Notes: generated by a model not told the origin, from the letters alone. Positions 36,015 through 45,491 are shown, counted from the stretch's first letter. The stretch: 64,000 bases of DNA from Methanosphaera sp. (GCF_016282985.1 NZ_JAEELZ010000087.1:1-64000), one strand, 5' to 3'. Numbers and translations are program-made.

Positions 36015-36953
36015 TTATAATTTTCCACAGGTATTCCATCCTGCTGTGTTCCTTCGATGGCCATCCCACAGTCCATTACCATTAGTGCAAAGATCAATAC
36101 TTTCCCATTTACCATTTATTTTCACATAATTCCAATAGTGGCATGTACCATGGAAAATCGCACAGGGTACGTTTTTTACATCACAAATACATTTCACCAA
36201 TCTTGCATGATCCGCACAGTTAGCATAAATATTAGGCCAATTTTCAGCTAACTTCTCAGGACATACCCAATTATTCAGATGCTTATGGTAACTGTATACT
36301 ATACTTTTTATTGCTTGTTCACATGTGAGGTTTGCTACTTTTTGTGCATAATTACGTGAACTATTTCCAATGATTTTTTGGCTGTTTTTCTCAAAACTTT
36401 CTGCACCCCATGAGTGAGTAGCCCATGTACTTATATCTGCACCACAATCCTCACCATGAACATTTGCATTACCTGTACCCCCTGTACTAGAACCATTACT
36501 TAAAGCTTGTATTAATGATTTTTCAGCTTCTTGCTGTGCTTTCATGTAACTACTATAATTATTTGCTAATGGGTTTACAGTTATCTTTGAGTGTTTACCT
36601 TTTTTTCCACCACCCCATACATATTTTTCAACAAAAAACCGTCCTTTCTCAAAACCAGCATAACGAGTGAATTTAGTATCTTTGATGGCTTTGATAATAT
36701 CTTCATAATGTTTTTCATAGAACTGGTCTGATAATTCCATATACAAGAATTTGTTTGTATGTAAACCTTTGAATACATCAGGCATATTAAATGTTAACTT
36801 ATATTTATCACGTATTGATTCCATCATCACTATTTCTGCTAGTTTTTTATTATTTTCAGGATTATTAGTTACATTATTTTCTGCAACCATATCTGTACTG
36901 GTTGTTGTATCTGCAGTTGTTATCTCTGTTCCTACACTAGTTTCATCCGTCAT
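36015..36953 (-). CDS. Tail protein with transglutaminase-like cysteine peptidase domain
   Basis: The 312-residue protein has a Thr-rich acidic start, a middle region (about 40-150) that reads like a tail-hub segment, and a transglutaminase-like domain at about 185-312. The catalytic triad is visible as C246 (YANCADHARLVK), H272 (GTCHYWNYV) and D287 (WESIDLC). Transglutaminase-fold peptidases are used by several viruses of pseudomurein methanogens for wall cleavage. This is the second wall-active enzyme candidate in the tail block. The gene overlaps the hub gene by four bases, as if one ancestral hub-peptidase had been split. Confidence 0.72.
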   Translation of the reverse strand: MTDETSVGTEITTADTTTSTDMVAENNVTNNPENNKKLAEIVMMESIRDKYKLTFNMPDVFKGLHTNKFLYMELSDQFYEKHYEDIIKAIKDTKFTRYAGFEKGRFFVEKYVWGGGKKGKHSKITVNPLANNYSSYMKAQQEAEKSLIQALSNGSSTGGTGNANVHGEDCGADISTWATHSWGAESFEKNSQKIIGNSSRNYAQKVANLTCEQAIKSIVYSYHKHLNNWVCPEKLAENWPNIYANCADHARLVKCICDVKNVPCAIFHGTCHYWNYVKINGKWESIDLCTNGNGLWDGHRRNTAGWNTCGKL

Positions 36954-38770
36954 GAGGCATCACTATCCGTTGTTACAATGTTAGTAGTATTATTTGTTGT
37001 GAATAATTCTGTGAGGTGATATTTCTGTCCTTTACGGTCATAACCACAGTATTGGCAGTATTCCGTTTCACATTCTGTACATTTTGTTGTTCCATCCCCA
37101 CTTGTATCATTTTCAAGTGTTCCCTCCACATCACATTTAGGACATTCATTAAACCAGTATTTAGTGTATTGTTGAATTGCTGGTTTATCTTTAAGACAAT
37201 GATTACATGAAGGCTGCCCATTTGTTGTTAAAACTTGATTTGAAGTATATTTATTACCACTACTATCTTGGTATGTTCCATTACTATTATTAGATGAGCT
37301 ATTATTCGCAGGATTATCTACTATTACTCCCATTCTTCCTTCATAATCCTGTATTGGAACACCTAGTAATTGTTCTGCTGTGTATATTTCTCCTGTACTG
37401 TCTGTTGCACTTATATTTTTTACTACTACTTGAGATACACTGTTTGTAATATCATAGCCATATTCATAGTCATTTTCAAATCCTCTCCTTGGACTGAAAA
37501 TATACACATCTTTTTTCCAGGTTTCAAGATCAACAATTTCAAATATGGGAATTCCGTTGGGATCTCCATAAAAATCTATGTTTACTCCATAATCATATAG
37601 TAATTCACAGAAGAATTCATATATTGTATCACAATCATAGATTCCTTTAGGTTTTCTTTTTAGAGGATTTAATTTATCATCTTTAATAGTTGATTTCCAC
37701 GTTCTCTTATTTTCAGGGTCATAATCACCTGAATTTTCTACCAGATCTTCATCTGCTTTTAATAATTCTTGATTTTCTTTAGTGATTGCTGTATTATAAT
37801 CTTCAAGAGGTCTAAGACCTGTACTTGGGACTCCCAAGTCTGCCAGTACTTCTGTTATAATTTCATAAACTGTTTTACTTCCATTATATACTGCATATAT
37901 TCCATTTGCCATTATACGTTCCATGAATCCCTGACATTGATAAGAGTATAAATGAGTTTTACTATCATATTGTTTATCTATTAATATGCCTCCAAAGGTG
38001 TTACAATCACCTTTAAGTAGTACTGCAACTCTACCACTAGTCAAGTCTATGTTTTTTGTTGTTTCAAATTCCATGGTTTGGGTTCGAGGAAATTCTTCTG
38101 TGACTTCAAAATCAGTGAAAGGAACCTCATAATAAGGTTCATAATTTGTATTATTCCAAAATTGTGGACTACTTCCCTTAGATCCTCCTCTCCCACTTTC
38201 TATAAATCCTTCAACAACAGTTACGCTACTTCCACCAGCACCTTGTCCTGTGAGGAATGCTTGAGCAAGACTTTTTGCGTCTGGTCCTGCTACCCACCCA
38301 CAATTTTTGGCACTGGCCATCCAGTCTCCACTACTTTTAGCCATCATTGCACTTCGTGCATCAGATTTAGCATAACCTGCATCGTGAGCATTTCTCAAAT
38401 CTTGTTTATTTATATTTGCAAGTGTACAAACTCCTGGATGTCCTGTGTGAAATCCTACAACTATATTATTTCCACTACCTTTCCAACCAGAATCTTTTAC
38501 CTCTGTATAGAAGTAGTAACACATTGCGTGGTCTACTCCGTTTACTATCCAAAACATGGTAGTATTAGTTTTTCCACTAATTGCATTGTATTCACTGCTG
38601 GGACCTACACCACCATATGTTGCTGTTTTTCCTGCACTATTAATATGGCTTACTACATCTTTTGCTAGTTGAGCAGCTCCCGTATTACTGTCACTACATA
38701 CTATTATGTTGTTGTTTATTTTCCATGAGCCTCCACTACCTGTTCCGTTATCTCCTTTACGGTTAGCCAT
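36950..38770 (-). CDS. Tail hub-like protein with Zn-ribbon C-terminus
   Basis: The 606-residue protein has a distinct alpha/beta N-terminal domain (about 15-190, starting IIVCSDSNTGAAQLAKDVVS). A phage tail-hub region follows (about 210-490; XkdQ/gp27-like, with AVLLKGDCNTFGGILIDKQY). A Cys-rich tail at about 520-590 has four CxxC pairs (CNHC, CPKC, CTEC, CQYC), enough for two zinc ribbons. The N-terminal domain is not recognised. It lies just downstream of the tape measure and spike-type genes, fitting the hub. Confidence 0.6.
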   Translation of the reverse strand: MANRKGDNGTGSGGSWKINNNIIVCSDSNTGAAQLAKDVVSHINSAGKTATYGGVGPSSEYNAISGKTNTTMFWIVNGVDHAMCYYFYTEVKDSGWKGSGNNIVVGFHTGHPGVCTLANINKQDLRNAHDAGYAKSDARSAMMAKSSGDWMASAKNCGWVAGPDAKSLAQAFLTGQGAGGSSVTVVEGFIESGRGGSKGSSPQFWNNTNYEPYYEVPFTDFEVTEEFPRTQTMEFETTKNIDLTSGRVAVLLKGDCNTFGGILIDKQYDSKTHLYSYQCQGFMERIMANGIYAVYNGSKTVYEIITEVLADLGVPSTGLRPLEDYNTAITKENQELLKADEDLVENSGDYDPENKRTWKSTIKDDKLNPLKRKPKGIYDCDTIYEFFCELLYDYGVNIDFYGDPNGIPIFEIVDLETWKKDVYIFSPRRGFENDYEYGYDITNSVSQVVVKNISATDSTGEIYTAEQLLGVPIQDYEGRMGVIVDNPANNSSSNNSNGTYQDSSGNKYTSNQVLTTNGQPSCNHCLKDKPAIQQYTKYWFNECPKCDVEGTLENDTSGDGTTKCTECETEYCQYCGYDRKGQKYHLTELFTTNNTTNIVTTDSDAS

Positions 38771-38773
38771 GTT

Positions 38774-39010
38774 TTATTTCTCCGTCGTTTTTTCTTTGTC
38801 TTCAGATTGTGTATTACCTTGTGTACTGTATGGAACGGCACTTGTTTCTGTGCCCATTTTTTGGTGACTTATGAATATACGGAATTCCGGTCTGTCAGGG
38901 GCTCTTTGTTTTTCTGTTTCTACTATCGCTTTTTCCCAGTATGGTTTGTAATCATTTGCATAATTTTTTACTTTGTTTTTTGTTTTATCTTTAGTAGTTA
39001 CATCAGTCAT
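38774..39010 (-). CDS. Small charged tail-region protein
   Basis: The start is placed at ATG 39010, preceded by AAGGTGAATAAT; the longer frame from 39025 starts inside the upstream gene without such a site. The 78-residue product (MTDVTTKDKTKNKVKNYAND) is very polar, with Lys/Thr/Glu-rich ends and a middle segment APDRPEFRIFISHQKMG. No domain is recognised. A linker or scaffold for the hub is possible. Confidence 0.5.
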   Translation of the reverse strand: MTDVTTKDKTKNKVKNYANDYKPYWEKAIVETEKQRAPDRPEFRIFISHQKMGTETSAVPYSTQGNTQSEDKEKTTEK

Positions 39011-39011
39011 A

Positions 39012-39842
39012 TTATTCACCTTCACTTTGCGATAATTTAAGTAATGCTCTTCTTACTTCTTCATTACAATCTCCATTGATAGTTAATCCAAAGTCTTGTT
39101 GTAATTGTTTAAGTGCTTGTGTTGTGTTATAACAATACTTACCTGTGATGTTTATACGACCATACTGACGGGAAAATATTGGTAAATAGCCGTATCGTCT
39201 TAAATATTTTTGTAATGTTTCTACTTCAGGTAATGATGGTGCTATGCATAGTTCTGGAGGACTGTCTTCTACACAGTTACAAGATTGTTGCATATCTGGT
39301 AATTCCTGTATTTCCTGTGCTGTTGCACTGATGTTTTTATTATTTTTTGCTAATATTTTTATTTCATCTGTAGGAGACCAGTATGTTTGTTCGATTTCAT
39401 CTGGTTTTTCATATTGTGTTAGTTCAAGATGTGTTTTTATTAAACTAAACGATATGTTTGATTGATTAATTGCTTTAATAATATATGTTCCACTTTCATA
39501 TGCTTCCAAGTTAGTTTTTACATTACATGGTACTCCTCGTTGAGACCAATACTTTAGTACGGCATGTGGTGTTTTGGGAGTATTGTAAAATGTTTCATCA
39601 CCTGAATGATCATTAGGTTGAACAGGTAATCCTAAGTATGTGTCAGTAATTCTTGTGTAAACATCAATAGGTAATTCTTCTCCAGTGAAATTTGTCCATT
39701 GTATGTCAGTATACCCATAACTATCTGCTGATACAAACATTTCATTTTCAACTATGCCTAGTTTACTTTCACTTTCTGCTTCATATTCTATTGGAAAATC
39801 ATGACCGTTAATATAAAAATAAGGTTTTAATTCAGTACTCAT
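39012..39842 (-). CDS. Tail protein with C-terminal peptidoglycan-binding-like domain
   Basis: The 276-residue protein has a beta-rich N-terminal region (about 1-150; YFYINGHDFPIEYEAES) and a middle segment with SPTDEIKILAKNNK. The C-terminal part, about 208-272, is a PG_binding_1-like helical domain (LQKYLRRYGYL...ALKQLQQDFGLTINGD). That domain resembles the N-terminus of the lysin at 32529-33578. It follows the tape measure gene by 20 bases, where phages such as PBSX carry a LysM-bearing tail protein (XkdP), so it may guide the tail tip to the wall. Confidence 0.6.
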   Translation of the reverse strand: MSTELKPYFYINGHDFPIEYEAESESKLGIVENEMFVSADSYGYTDIQWTNFTGEELPIDVYTRITDTYLGLPVQPNDHSGDETFYNTPKTPHAVLKYWSQRGVPCNVKTNLEAYESGTYIIKAINQSNISFSLIKTHLELTQYEKPDEIEQTYWSPTDEIKILAKNNKNISATAQEIQELPDMQQSCNCVEDSPPELCIAPSLPEVETLQKYLRRYGYLPIFSRQYGRINITGKYCYNTTQALKQLQQDFGLTINGDCNEEVRRALLKLSQSEGE

Positions 39843-39862
39843 ATGTTATCACCTAAGGAGGA

Positions 39863-42800
39863 TTAGGAATGGTACATTGTTGTACCAACTGTTCTTCCAG
39901 CACGTGTTGTTTCAAAATTCATTGCTCGGATTACCTTCTTAATAAATGCATTCTCATCATCGCCATTAGCTATTGTAACAGACTCTATATTAACATTATT
40001 ATTCACAGTAACATTAGATTGGCTAGATGAAGTTCCACTATGGTTATTCCCAACATTACTTACTGCTGGGAACATATTTGAAGCAACATTGCCCTTAAAT
40101 GGGGATACCATTCCTTGAGCAATTTTACTAACAGTACCCACCATCGGGTCTTCATATGAAGCTAAACTTTTAAAAGCACCTTTCATCTCAGCCTCAGTTG
40201 TTCTCCAAATAATACCAGGACTACCAACATCAATATTATCAGGGTACGCTGCTGCCATATCAGCTGCTATCTGTTTCATCTTTGCAACCATTTTGTCACC
40301 CCAACTACTAAGACTTTGGTATGCCCCCCTCATTTCTGCATCAGTTACTGCAGCAATACCTTTAAAATTAGCTCTATAAGCAGATACCATTTGTTTACCC
40401 ATGTTACCAATTATAGTAACGGCTTTCTTTGCAAAACCATTAATAAGGTTAATACAAGCAGAGACACTACTACTTACTATTCCGGGGAAAGAACCAAAGA
40501 CACTACTCATAACAGGTTGTAAAGTAGCAATGGCAGAACCCATCATAGTCATCATAGCAATAGCACTAACTAAACTAGCACTAATCATGTTAACACTTGC
40601 AACTATAGTTATAAAACCAGCACTCATCAAGGTTACACTAGTAGCAGCCGCAACTAATTGAGCACAAACACCCATCAAGGCAGCTCCCAGAGGCACAATA
40701 CTAGCAGCCATAGCAACAAAACCTGGAGTACCCACGGCAATAAAAGCAGTGACACTGGCAGTCAATGTAACAAAACCTGCAGCAAGTGCAGCTACACCAG
40801 CAACAAGTTGACCATTAATAACACCGGCTACCTGTGTGAAACCTGCAACTATTGCGTTCACAACACTAACTACTCCACTAGACAATGCTCCTATAACACT
40901 AGTAATAGCTCCGGCAACTGTGGCAATAACACCACTAATAGCACCACCAATACTACCAACAATTCCACTGATGGCTCCACCAATACTACCTATTACAGTT
41001 GCAATACCTGTTGCAAGAGAAGTGATAATACCCATAATACCAGCATATACCGTACTAAATATACCCATGATATTACCACCAATAGTAGTGATAATACTTG
41101 TAATACCCATTACAACAGTATTTATAATACCCATAATATTAGCACCAATAGAATTAATAATTCCAGTAATACCCTGTGTAATAATATCAAACATACCACT
41201 AGCAAGAGTAAGAATTCCACTAGTCATAGTACTAATAACTGTACTAATAATTGATCCAACAACTTCAGATATACCACTTAAACCCTGACCAAGTCCACTA
41301 AAATCTAATCCTTCGCCAGTTCCACTAAACAAACCACTTAAAGAACCTGCAATACCTTGAATAGTACTGGCCACACCACTAAAATCAAGATTATCAATGA
41401 AATCCACTACTGGTTGAAGGAATGATTCAACATTCTCTGCAAGACTACTAATAGTACTAGCAAAATCAGAAGCACTATCACCAGCAGGACCAAAATTCAA
41501 TTTACTAAGAACATCATAAATAATATGCCCCACTTTATATAATGCTTGACCAATAGCCGTAAGAACTGGACCAATAGCAGTCCAAATAGCTTTACCCACA
41601 GTGTATAACATTTGGAATCTGGTGATAACATCATTAATTATAGCATTACCAATCATACCAAGAACAGGTTTAAGAGCATTAAAAGCTTCCCCAATAGCAT
41701 TTATAGCAGGTTGTAAACCATTCCATATGTCTGTGAATGCGTTCTTTAAATCATTAAATGCAGGTCCCAGGGTACTCATTAATTGTGAACCTATATTGCC
41801 TAATTCAGTCATGATAGTATTACTTAGGCCACCAAAAGCCTCCTGTAATGGTGTTAACCAATCAATGCCTAACATGTCAAGAATTCCAATTAATGTAGTT
41901 ACAATCATTATAACTGCTCCAATCGGTCCAAGTAATCCCATGAATGAACTGCCTATACCTCCAACAGCACCACTTATTTTTCCAAGTGTTCCACCTAACC
42001 CCTTGGTTAATTTACTTCCACCACTTTTAAAGGATTTTCCCATTCCCGATAAGAATCCTTTACCCGCAGTTTTACCACCTTTTGAGAATGATTTACTATT
42101 ACCTAATTCTGTTCCTAAATGGCTTTTTTGTTGTTTGGGAATTTTAATATCACTTGCAAAACCTTTCTTTGAAGCTTTCCGTGTTGTTTTCTGTTCAGGT
42201 GTATCATTATGAAAGCCAAGTTTTCCCTTGACACGTTCTAGTGCTCCTTTTTTCTGTTGTTTCTGATTTTTCTGAGTAGTTTTACCATTCTTCTTTTTCT
42301 GTTTACCCAGTTCCTTAGCACTATCAACACAAACATCATCACAACATTCAACATCTTCACAACCACTATCCAACCCTTTACCACGAATTTTATCCATAAT
42401 AGTACCTTTCAAACCTTTGGAAGAAATACTGTCACGTAAACCTTTAGCCCCCGCAATAACACTTTTGATAGCACTAAAAGCTCCAGTACCTGCACCTTTA
42501 ATAGTACGAAAAGTATCGGCCACTGTACCAAGTGCATCAGCTGCAGGTTGAACAGCACTAAAAGCCATAAATGCCCCCATCAAACCTTTTGCCCAAGTGT
42601 TAGGTATTTTATTTCCTTGTTCATCAACATCAGTTAAAAAATCTGTGACAGTTTGGATAATTGGGCGTAATTGAGGTAATATTTCTTTTCCTAATTGGCC
42701 CCCTGCACTACTCATAGTCTTTTTAAGACCTATAATATCCCCTTGGAATGAGTCCATATATTTACTTGTCTCTGGAAGAACTTTACTTACTGCTTTGAAG

Positions 42801-43669
42801 TATCCTTCAACATCATCTTCCTTACCTGTCCATAGTCCAGTGGCCATCAAAGAAGCTTCACTAATACCATACTGATCCAAACTAGCAAAAGCACCATTTA
42901 AACCTTTTGTCAGATCATACATTGCACTCGTTGCTTCGGCTTCACTATAACCAAGAGCCATTACTGCATCACTAACTTGTACATATGTATCAACATATTT
43001 TTGCATATCTTTCCCCGTACTTGAATGTCCAGCATTCAACGCAGGAATAAGATTATTCATTCTAGTCATAGACTTACTGGTTAACTTATCAATATAATCA
43101 GTATCTAAATTCAGATTTTTAGACGTGATTGCATTTATTTCTTTGGTCATTGCGTTTCCTATGGTGTTTTCATAGGAACTACCCAATCCTAAGTATGACA
43201 TCATCCCATTACCTGATAGTCCACTGCTCATGTTTTGGAAATTACTTGACAGATTATTCCCACTACTTCCTGCACTTTTTGCAGAACGTGCCATTTTATT
43301 GAGTTTGTTAGCAGTTTGATCCGCACTTCTTCCAATATTATCTATACTGTTGGAATCCATACTGTCTATAACTTGTTTTGCATTTCCAGCTTCATCTTCC
43401 ATTTTTTGAAGACCTGCAACTCCATTTTTAGTGTTGACATTAACATCTTGACCATCTAATCCTTTAATACCCTTTGTAGTATTTCCTATTTGAGAATCTA
43501 AAGATTTTAGGTTACCATCTGCTTGTCGTGTATCTAGGTCTATTTTACGGTTGCCTATTGTTTTTTCTAGTTGGGCTACTGTAATCAATTGTTTTACTAC
43601 ATTATCTAATGCTTTCGTATCTGCTTCAGCTTGTACATTTAATGTGTAAGAATATGATTGTCCTGCCAT
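39863..43669 (-). CDS. Tail tape measure protein
   Basis: At 1268 residues it is the longest gene of the tail block and lies after the tail chaperone genes. The N-terminal 120 residues are coiled-coil-like repeats (LKSLDSQIGNTTKGIKGLDG). Residues about 130-370 resemble the conserved tape-measure domain. A basic, Gly/Lys-rich stretch follows with a Cys cluster near residue 440 (CEDVECCDDVC). Long hydrophobic Gly/Ala/Ile repeats fill about 570-1120 (SIGGAISGIVGSIGGAISGV). The protein sets tail length; by the usual rule of about 0.15 nm per residue, the tail would be near 190 nm. Confidence 0.9.
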   Translation of the reverse strand: MAGQSYSYTLNVQAEADTKALDNVVKQLITVAQLEKTIGNRKIDLDTRQADGNLKSLDSQIGNTTKGIKGLDGQDVNVNTKNGVAGLQKMEDEAGNAKQVIDSMDSNSIDNIGRSADQTANKLNKMARSAKSAGSSGNNLSSNFQNMSSGLSGNGMMSYLGLGSSYENTIGNAMTKEINAITSKNLNLDTDYIDKLTSKSMTRMNNLIPALNAGHSSTGKDMQKYVDTYVQVSDAVMALGYSEAEATSAMYDLTKGLNGAFASLDQYGISEASLMATGLWTGKEDDVEGYFKAVSKVLPETSKYMDSFQGDIIGLKKTMSSAGGQLGKEILPQLRPIIQTVTDFLTDVDEQGNKIPNTWAKGLMGAFMAFSAVQPAADALGTVADTFRTIKGAGTGAFSAIKSVIAGAKGLRDSISSKGLKGTIMDKIRGKGLDSGCEDVECCDDVCVDSAKELGKQKKKNGKTTQKNQKQQKKGALERVKGKLGFHNDTPEQKTTRKASKKGFASDIKIPKQQKSHLGTELGNSKSFSKGGKTAGKGFLSGMGKSFKSGGSKLTKGLGGTLGKISGAVGGIGSSFMGLLGPIGAVIMIVTTLIGILDMLGIDWLTPLQEAFGGLSNTIMTELGNIGSQLMSTLGPAFNDLKNAFTDIWNGLQPAINAIGEAFNALKPVLGMIGNAIINDVITRFQMLYTVGKAIWTAIGPVLTAIGQALYKVGHIIYDVLSKLNFGPAGDSASDFASTISSLAENVESFLQPVVDFIDNLDFSGVASTIQGIAGSLSGLFSGTGEGLDFSGLGQGLSGISEVVGSIISTVISTMTSGILTLASGMFDIITQGITGIINSIGANIMGIINTVVMGITSIITTIGGNIMGIFSTVYAGIMGIITSLATGIATVIGSIGGAISGIVGSIGGAISGVIATVAGAITSVIGALSSGVVSVVNAIVAGFTQVAGVINGQLVAGVAALAAGFVTLTASVTAFIAVGTPGFVAMAASIVPLGAALMGVCAQLVAAATSVTLMSAGFITIVASVNMISASLVSAIAMMTMMGSAIATLQPVMSSVFGSFPGIVSSSVSACINLINGFAKKAVTIIGNMGKQMVSAYRANFKGIAAVTDAEMRGAYQSLSSWGDKMVAKMKQIAADMAAAYPDNIDVGSPGIIWRTTEAEMKGAFKSLASYEDPMVGTVSKIAQGMVSPFKGNVASNMFPAVSNVGNNHSGTSSSQSNVTVNNNVNIESVTIANGDDENAFIKKVIRAMNFETTRAGRTVGTTMYHS

Positions 43670-43672
43670 CTT

Positions 43673-44491
43673 TTATTTCTCCATTTGGTCATTAATACTT
43701 GGATAATACGTTTGATCCGTGTTTTCATCAAATACTACTAGCCCATCTATGAGCATTGTTGTGAACATTTGAGTTTCTGGTGTGGTGTTGGTTATTTCTA
43801 TTATAATCTTTTTATGTGTGGTTCCCTCTTCTATTCTAGGGTAAGTTTCTCTGTTGTAGACATATGTCCATCTGCTTCCTTGTGTTAGCCATGTTTTCTT
43901 ATTGTATCTCATACTGTATGGTAATGTTTGGATAATTTTTCCTGTGTCTGCATCTTTGCAGGTTATGTCTAATTGGCCTTGTCCCCTGTAGTAACATTGG
44001 AATTTAAAGTATTGACTATTACATTCGCTTATGTCTACTGTTTTTGTGATTGTTTGTCCGGTTTCTAATTGACAACAGTATTGACTGGTTGTTGTAAATG
44101 ATTCATCGGTTATTATGGTAAATTCACCAGTGAATCCTTCTTTTTGGTTATGAAAATCTCCATTGTCAAGGTAATTATGACAATCTTTAGTATAATAATC
44201 ATTCAATACATCTTCTGGTACTGGTAATCCTCTTGGACATATTGCTAGTGCTTGTTCATAATTGCCTTCAGGGAATACTATTAGTACACTATCTCCGATA
44301 ACGGGTATTCCCATGCATATTACTCCATCCATGATTCCATTATTTGATGTAACTAGTTGTATGTCTGCGTATCGATGATGCCCTGTTGTGTTTATAATGT
44401 ACCCCATAATTGGTGGAGGATTTGTTGTTTGTATTGCTCTTGTGAATTGAGTTGCACTGTTAATGAGTTGATTTATATTTTCGTCGACCAT
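43673..44491 (-). CDS. Spike/baseplate-type protein with OB-like N-terminal domain
   Basis: The 272-residue protein has an N-terminal segment (about 25-85) with GYIINTTGHHRYADIQLVTS and VICMGIPVIGDSVLIVFPEG, the pattern of the OB-fold in phage spike (gpV/gp5-like) proteins. Residues about 110-265 look like a carbohydrate-binding-type sandwich. It sits directly upstream of the tape measure gene, a less usual place for a spike gene, so the call is tentative. Confidence 0.5.
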   Translation of the reverse strand: MVDENINQLINSATQFTRAIQTTNPPPIMGYIINTTGHHRYADIQLVTSNNGIMDGVICMGIPVIGDSVLIVFPEGNYEQALAICPRGLPVPEDVLNDYYTKDCHNYLDNGDFHNQKEGFTGEFTIITDESFTTTSQYCCQLETGQTITKTVDISECNSQYFKFQCYYRGQGQLDITCKDADTGKIIQTLPYSMRYNKKTWLTQGSRWTYVYNRETYPRIEEGTTHKKIIIEITNTTPETQMFTTMLIDGLVVFDENTDQTYYPSINDQMEK

Positions 44492-44517
44492 GATATTTTT
44501 CCCCCACAGGGTTTTTT

Positions 44518-44691
44518 TTATTGTTCTATTACAAACAGGTTTCCTTTAGTTATTTTGTTTTTATGTTCAAGTATTTTCTGATGTAATATTGGTATAATTG
44601 CTTCTTGATACAATGTTAAATTAGGATAATTGAAGAAAATTAGTTTTAAATCATAATTTGAGTACCAGAATAAGAATGTGATGTGAGACAT
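44518..44691 (-). CDS. Small tail gene; probable -1 frameshift extension of the tail assembly chaperone
   Basis: An open frame of 57 codons from ATG 44691 (MSHITFLFWYSNYDLKLIFF) ends at TAA 44518. The same frame stays open upstream to 44730, across the stop codon of the tail assembly chaperone gene in the -1 phase. Shifting at AAAAAAT (44715-44721) would give one fusion protein of about 275 residues, as with gpG/gpGT of lambda. The AAAGGA just before the ATG is too close (3 bases) for good independent initiation, which favours frameshifting. Confidence 0.65.
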   Translation of the reverse strand: MSHITFLFWYSNYDLKLIFFNYPNLTLYQEAIIPILHQKILEHKNKITKGNLFVIEQ

Positions 44692-44711
44692 GTTTCCTTT
44701 ATGGTTTATGT

Positions 44712-45344
44712 CTAATTTTTTAGAAAATTTTCAACTACTTGTTGTATTCTTGGGTCTTCACCAGTTGTTCCACTTGCAAGGCTTATGGCTTCACCTATTT
44801 GTTCTACATAGTCAAATCCTATTTTTTCAAAGAATTCTTTTGGTAGTTTATTCCCTTTGCTATCTTCACAAATATCTACTGCTACAAGATAATTCATGCT
44901 TTTCTTTTCTCTTACTTGTTTTAACTGGTATTGATAATATTCATTACTGTTTATGCTTCTTATGTATATTTTGTATTGTTGTCCGTTAGGCATGGTTATT
45001 GGTATTGGAATTCTGTAGTCTGTACCCATCCGGATATATTCTTCTGTTTTTAGAAATTCTGTTATGTCGGGTAATTGTTCGGGGTTGTCTTCTCCTTGGA
45101 GTAGTTCTGTCGTTGTTTTTATTCGTTCATTATATTCTGTTTCTTGTTGTTTTATTTTTTGTTGTTGAATTTCTTCTTTGTGGTCTTCTAGGTATTTTTT
45201 GTGTTTTTCTCTGTTTTCTTCTATGTTTCCCTGTTTAGGGAGGTATTCATTGTTTTGTTTGTTGTTTGTTTGTGATTGTATGAACGTTGGTTTGTTTTCT
45301 GTTTTGATTTTATTTACTTCTTCTTGGTATTCTTTTTGATTCAT
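44712..45344 (-). CDS. Tail assembly chaperone (gpG-like)
   Basis: The 210-residue protein has a polar, Gln/Glu-rich coiled N-terminal half (about 1-85) and a C-terminal part with IRMGTDYRIPIPITMPNGQQ, YKIYIRSINSNEYYQYQLKQ and the helix ATGTTGEDPRIQQVVENFLK. Its position between the tube and tape measure genes and the slippery 3' end identify it as the chaperone that coats the tape measure during tail building. ATGGAGATATAAT precedes the start. Confidence 0.7.
   Translation of the reverse strand: MNQKEYQEEVNKIKTENKPTFIQSQTNNKQNNEYLPKQGNIEENREKHKKYLEDHKEEIQQQKIKQQETEYNERIKTTTELLQGEDNPEQLPDITEFLKTEEYIRMGTDYRIPIPITMPNGQQYKIYIRSINSNEYYQYQLKQVREKKSMNYLVAVDICEDSKGNKLPKEFFEKIGFDYVEQIGEAISLASGTTGEDPRIQQVVENFLKN
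44715..44721 (-). other. Candidate -1 ribosomal frameshift site A_AAA_AAT
   Basis: On the minus strand the zero-frame codons are CTA AAA AAT TAG. The last A of CTA with AAA AAT makes the canonical X_XXY_YYZ heptamer directly before the stop. Slippage by -1 allows both tRNAs to re-pair with AAA AAA and continues as TTA GAC ATA AAC into the 57-codon frame. Confidence 0.65.
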
Positions 45345-45446
45345 ATATTATATCTCCATAATTGTTTTTGGTGTGTATTAGTTATTTTTTTCAAAAAAAA
45401 GTTAATAGGGTGAAAAAAATAATTTATTTATTTTAACATGTTTTTA

Positions 45447-45454
45447 TTATATAG
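45447..45454 (-). promoter_or_regulatory. TATA-like element in the tube-chaperone intergenic gap
   Basis: The 147-base gap between the tube and chaperone genes is one of the larger ones in the late region. On the minus strand it has CTATATAA about 105 bases before the chaperone ATG, then T7 and T8 runs near 45413 and 45400. It could hold a terminator and/or an internal promoter, allowing sheath and tube to be expressed at a different level from tape measure and baseplate. Weak evidence. Confidence 0.3.
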
Positions 45455-45491
45455 GGGTGGTGAAATTATTTCTATTGTTCTTGGATAATTT

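Noticed and set aside
38078-38668. 196-codon plus-strand frame opposite the hub gene
   Set aside because: Unusual Cys/Ser/Thr/Ile-rich composition, no start signal, and a well-supported gene on the other strand.
40658-41254. Long plus-strand open frames opposite the tape measure gene, rich in Ser, Thr and Asn
   Set aside because: They mirror the Gly/Ala/Ile repeats of the tape measure on the other strand, lack ribosome binding sites and have low-complexity composition.
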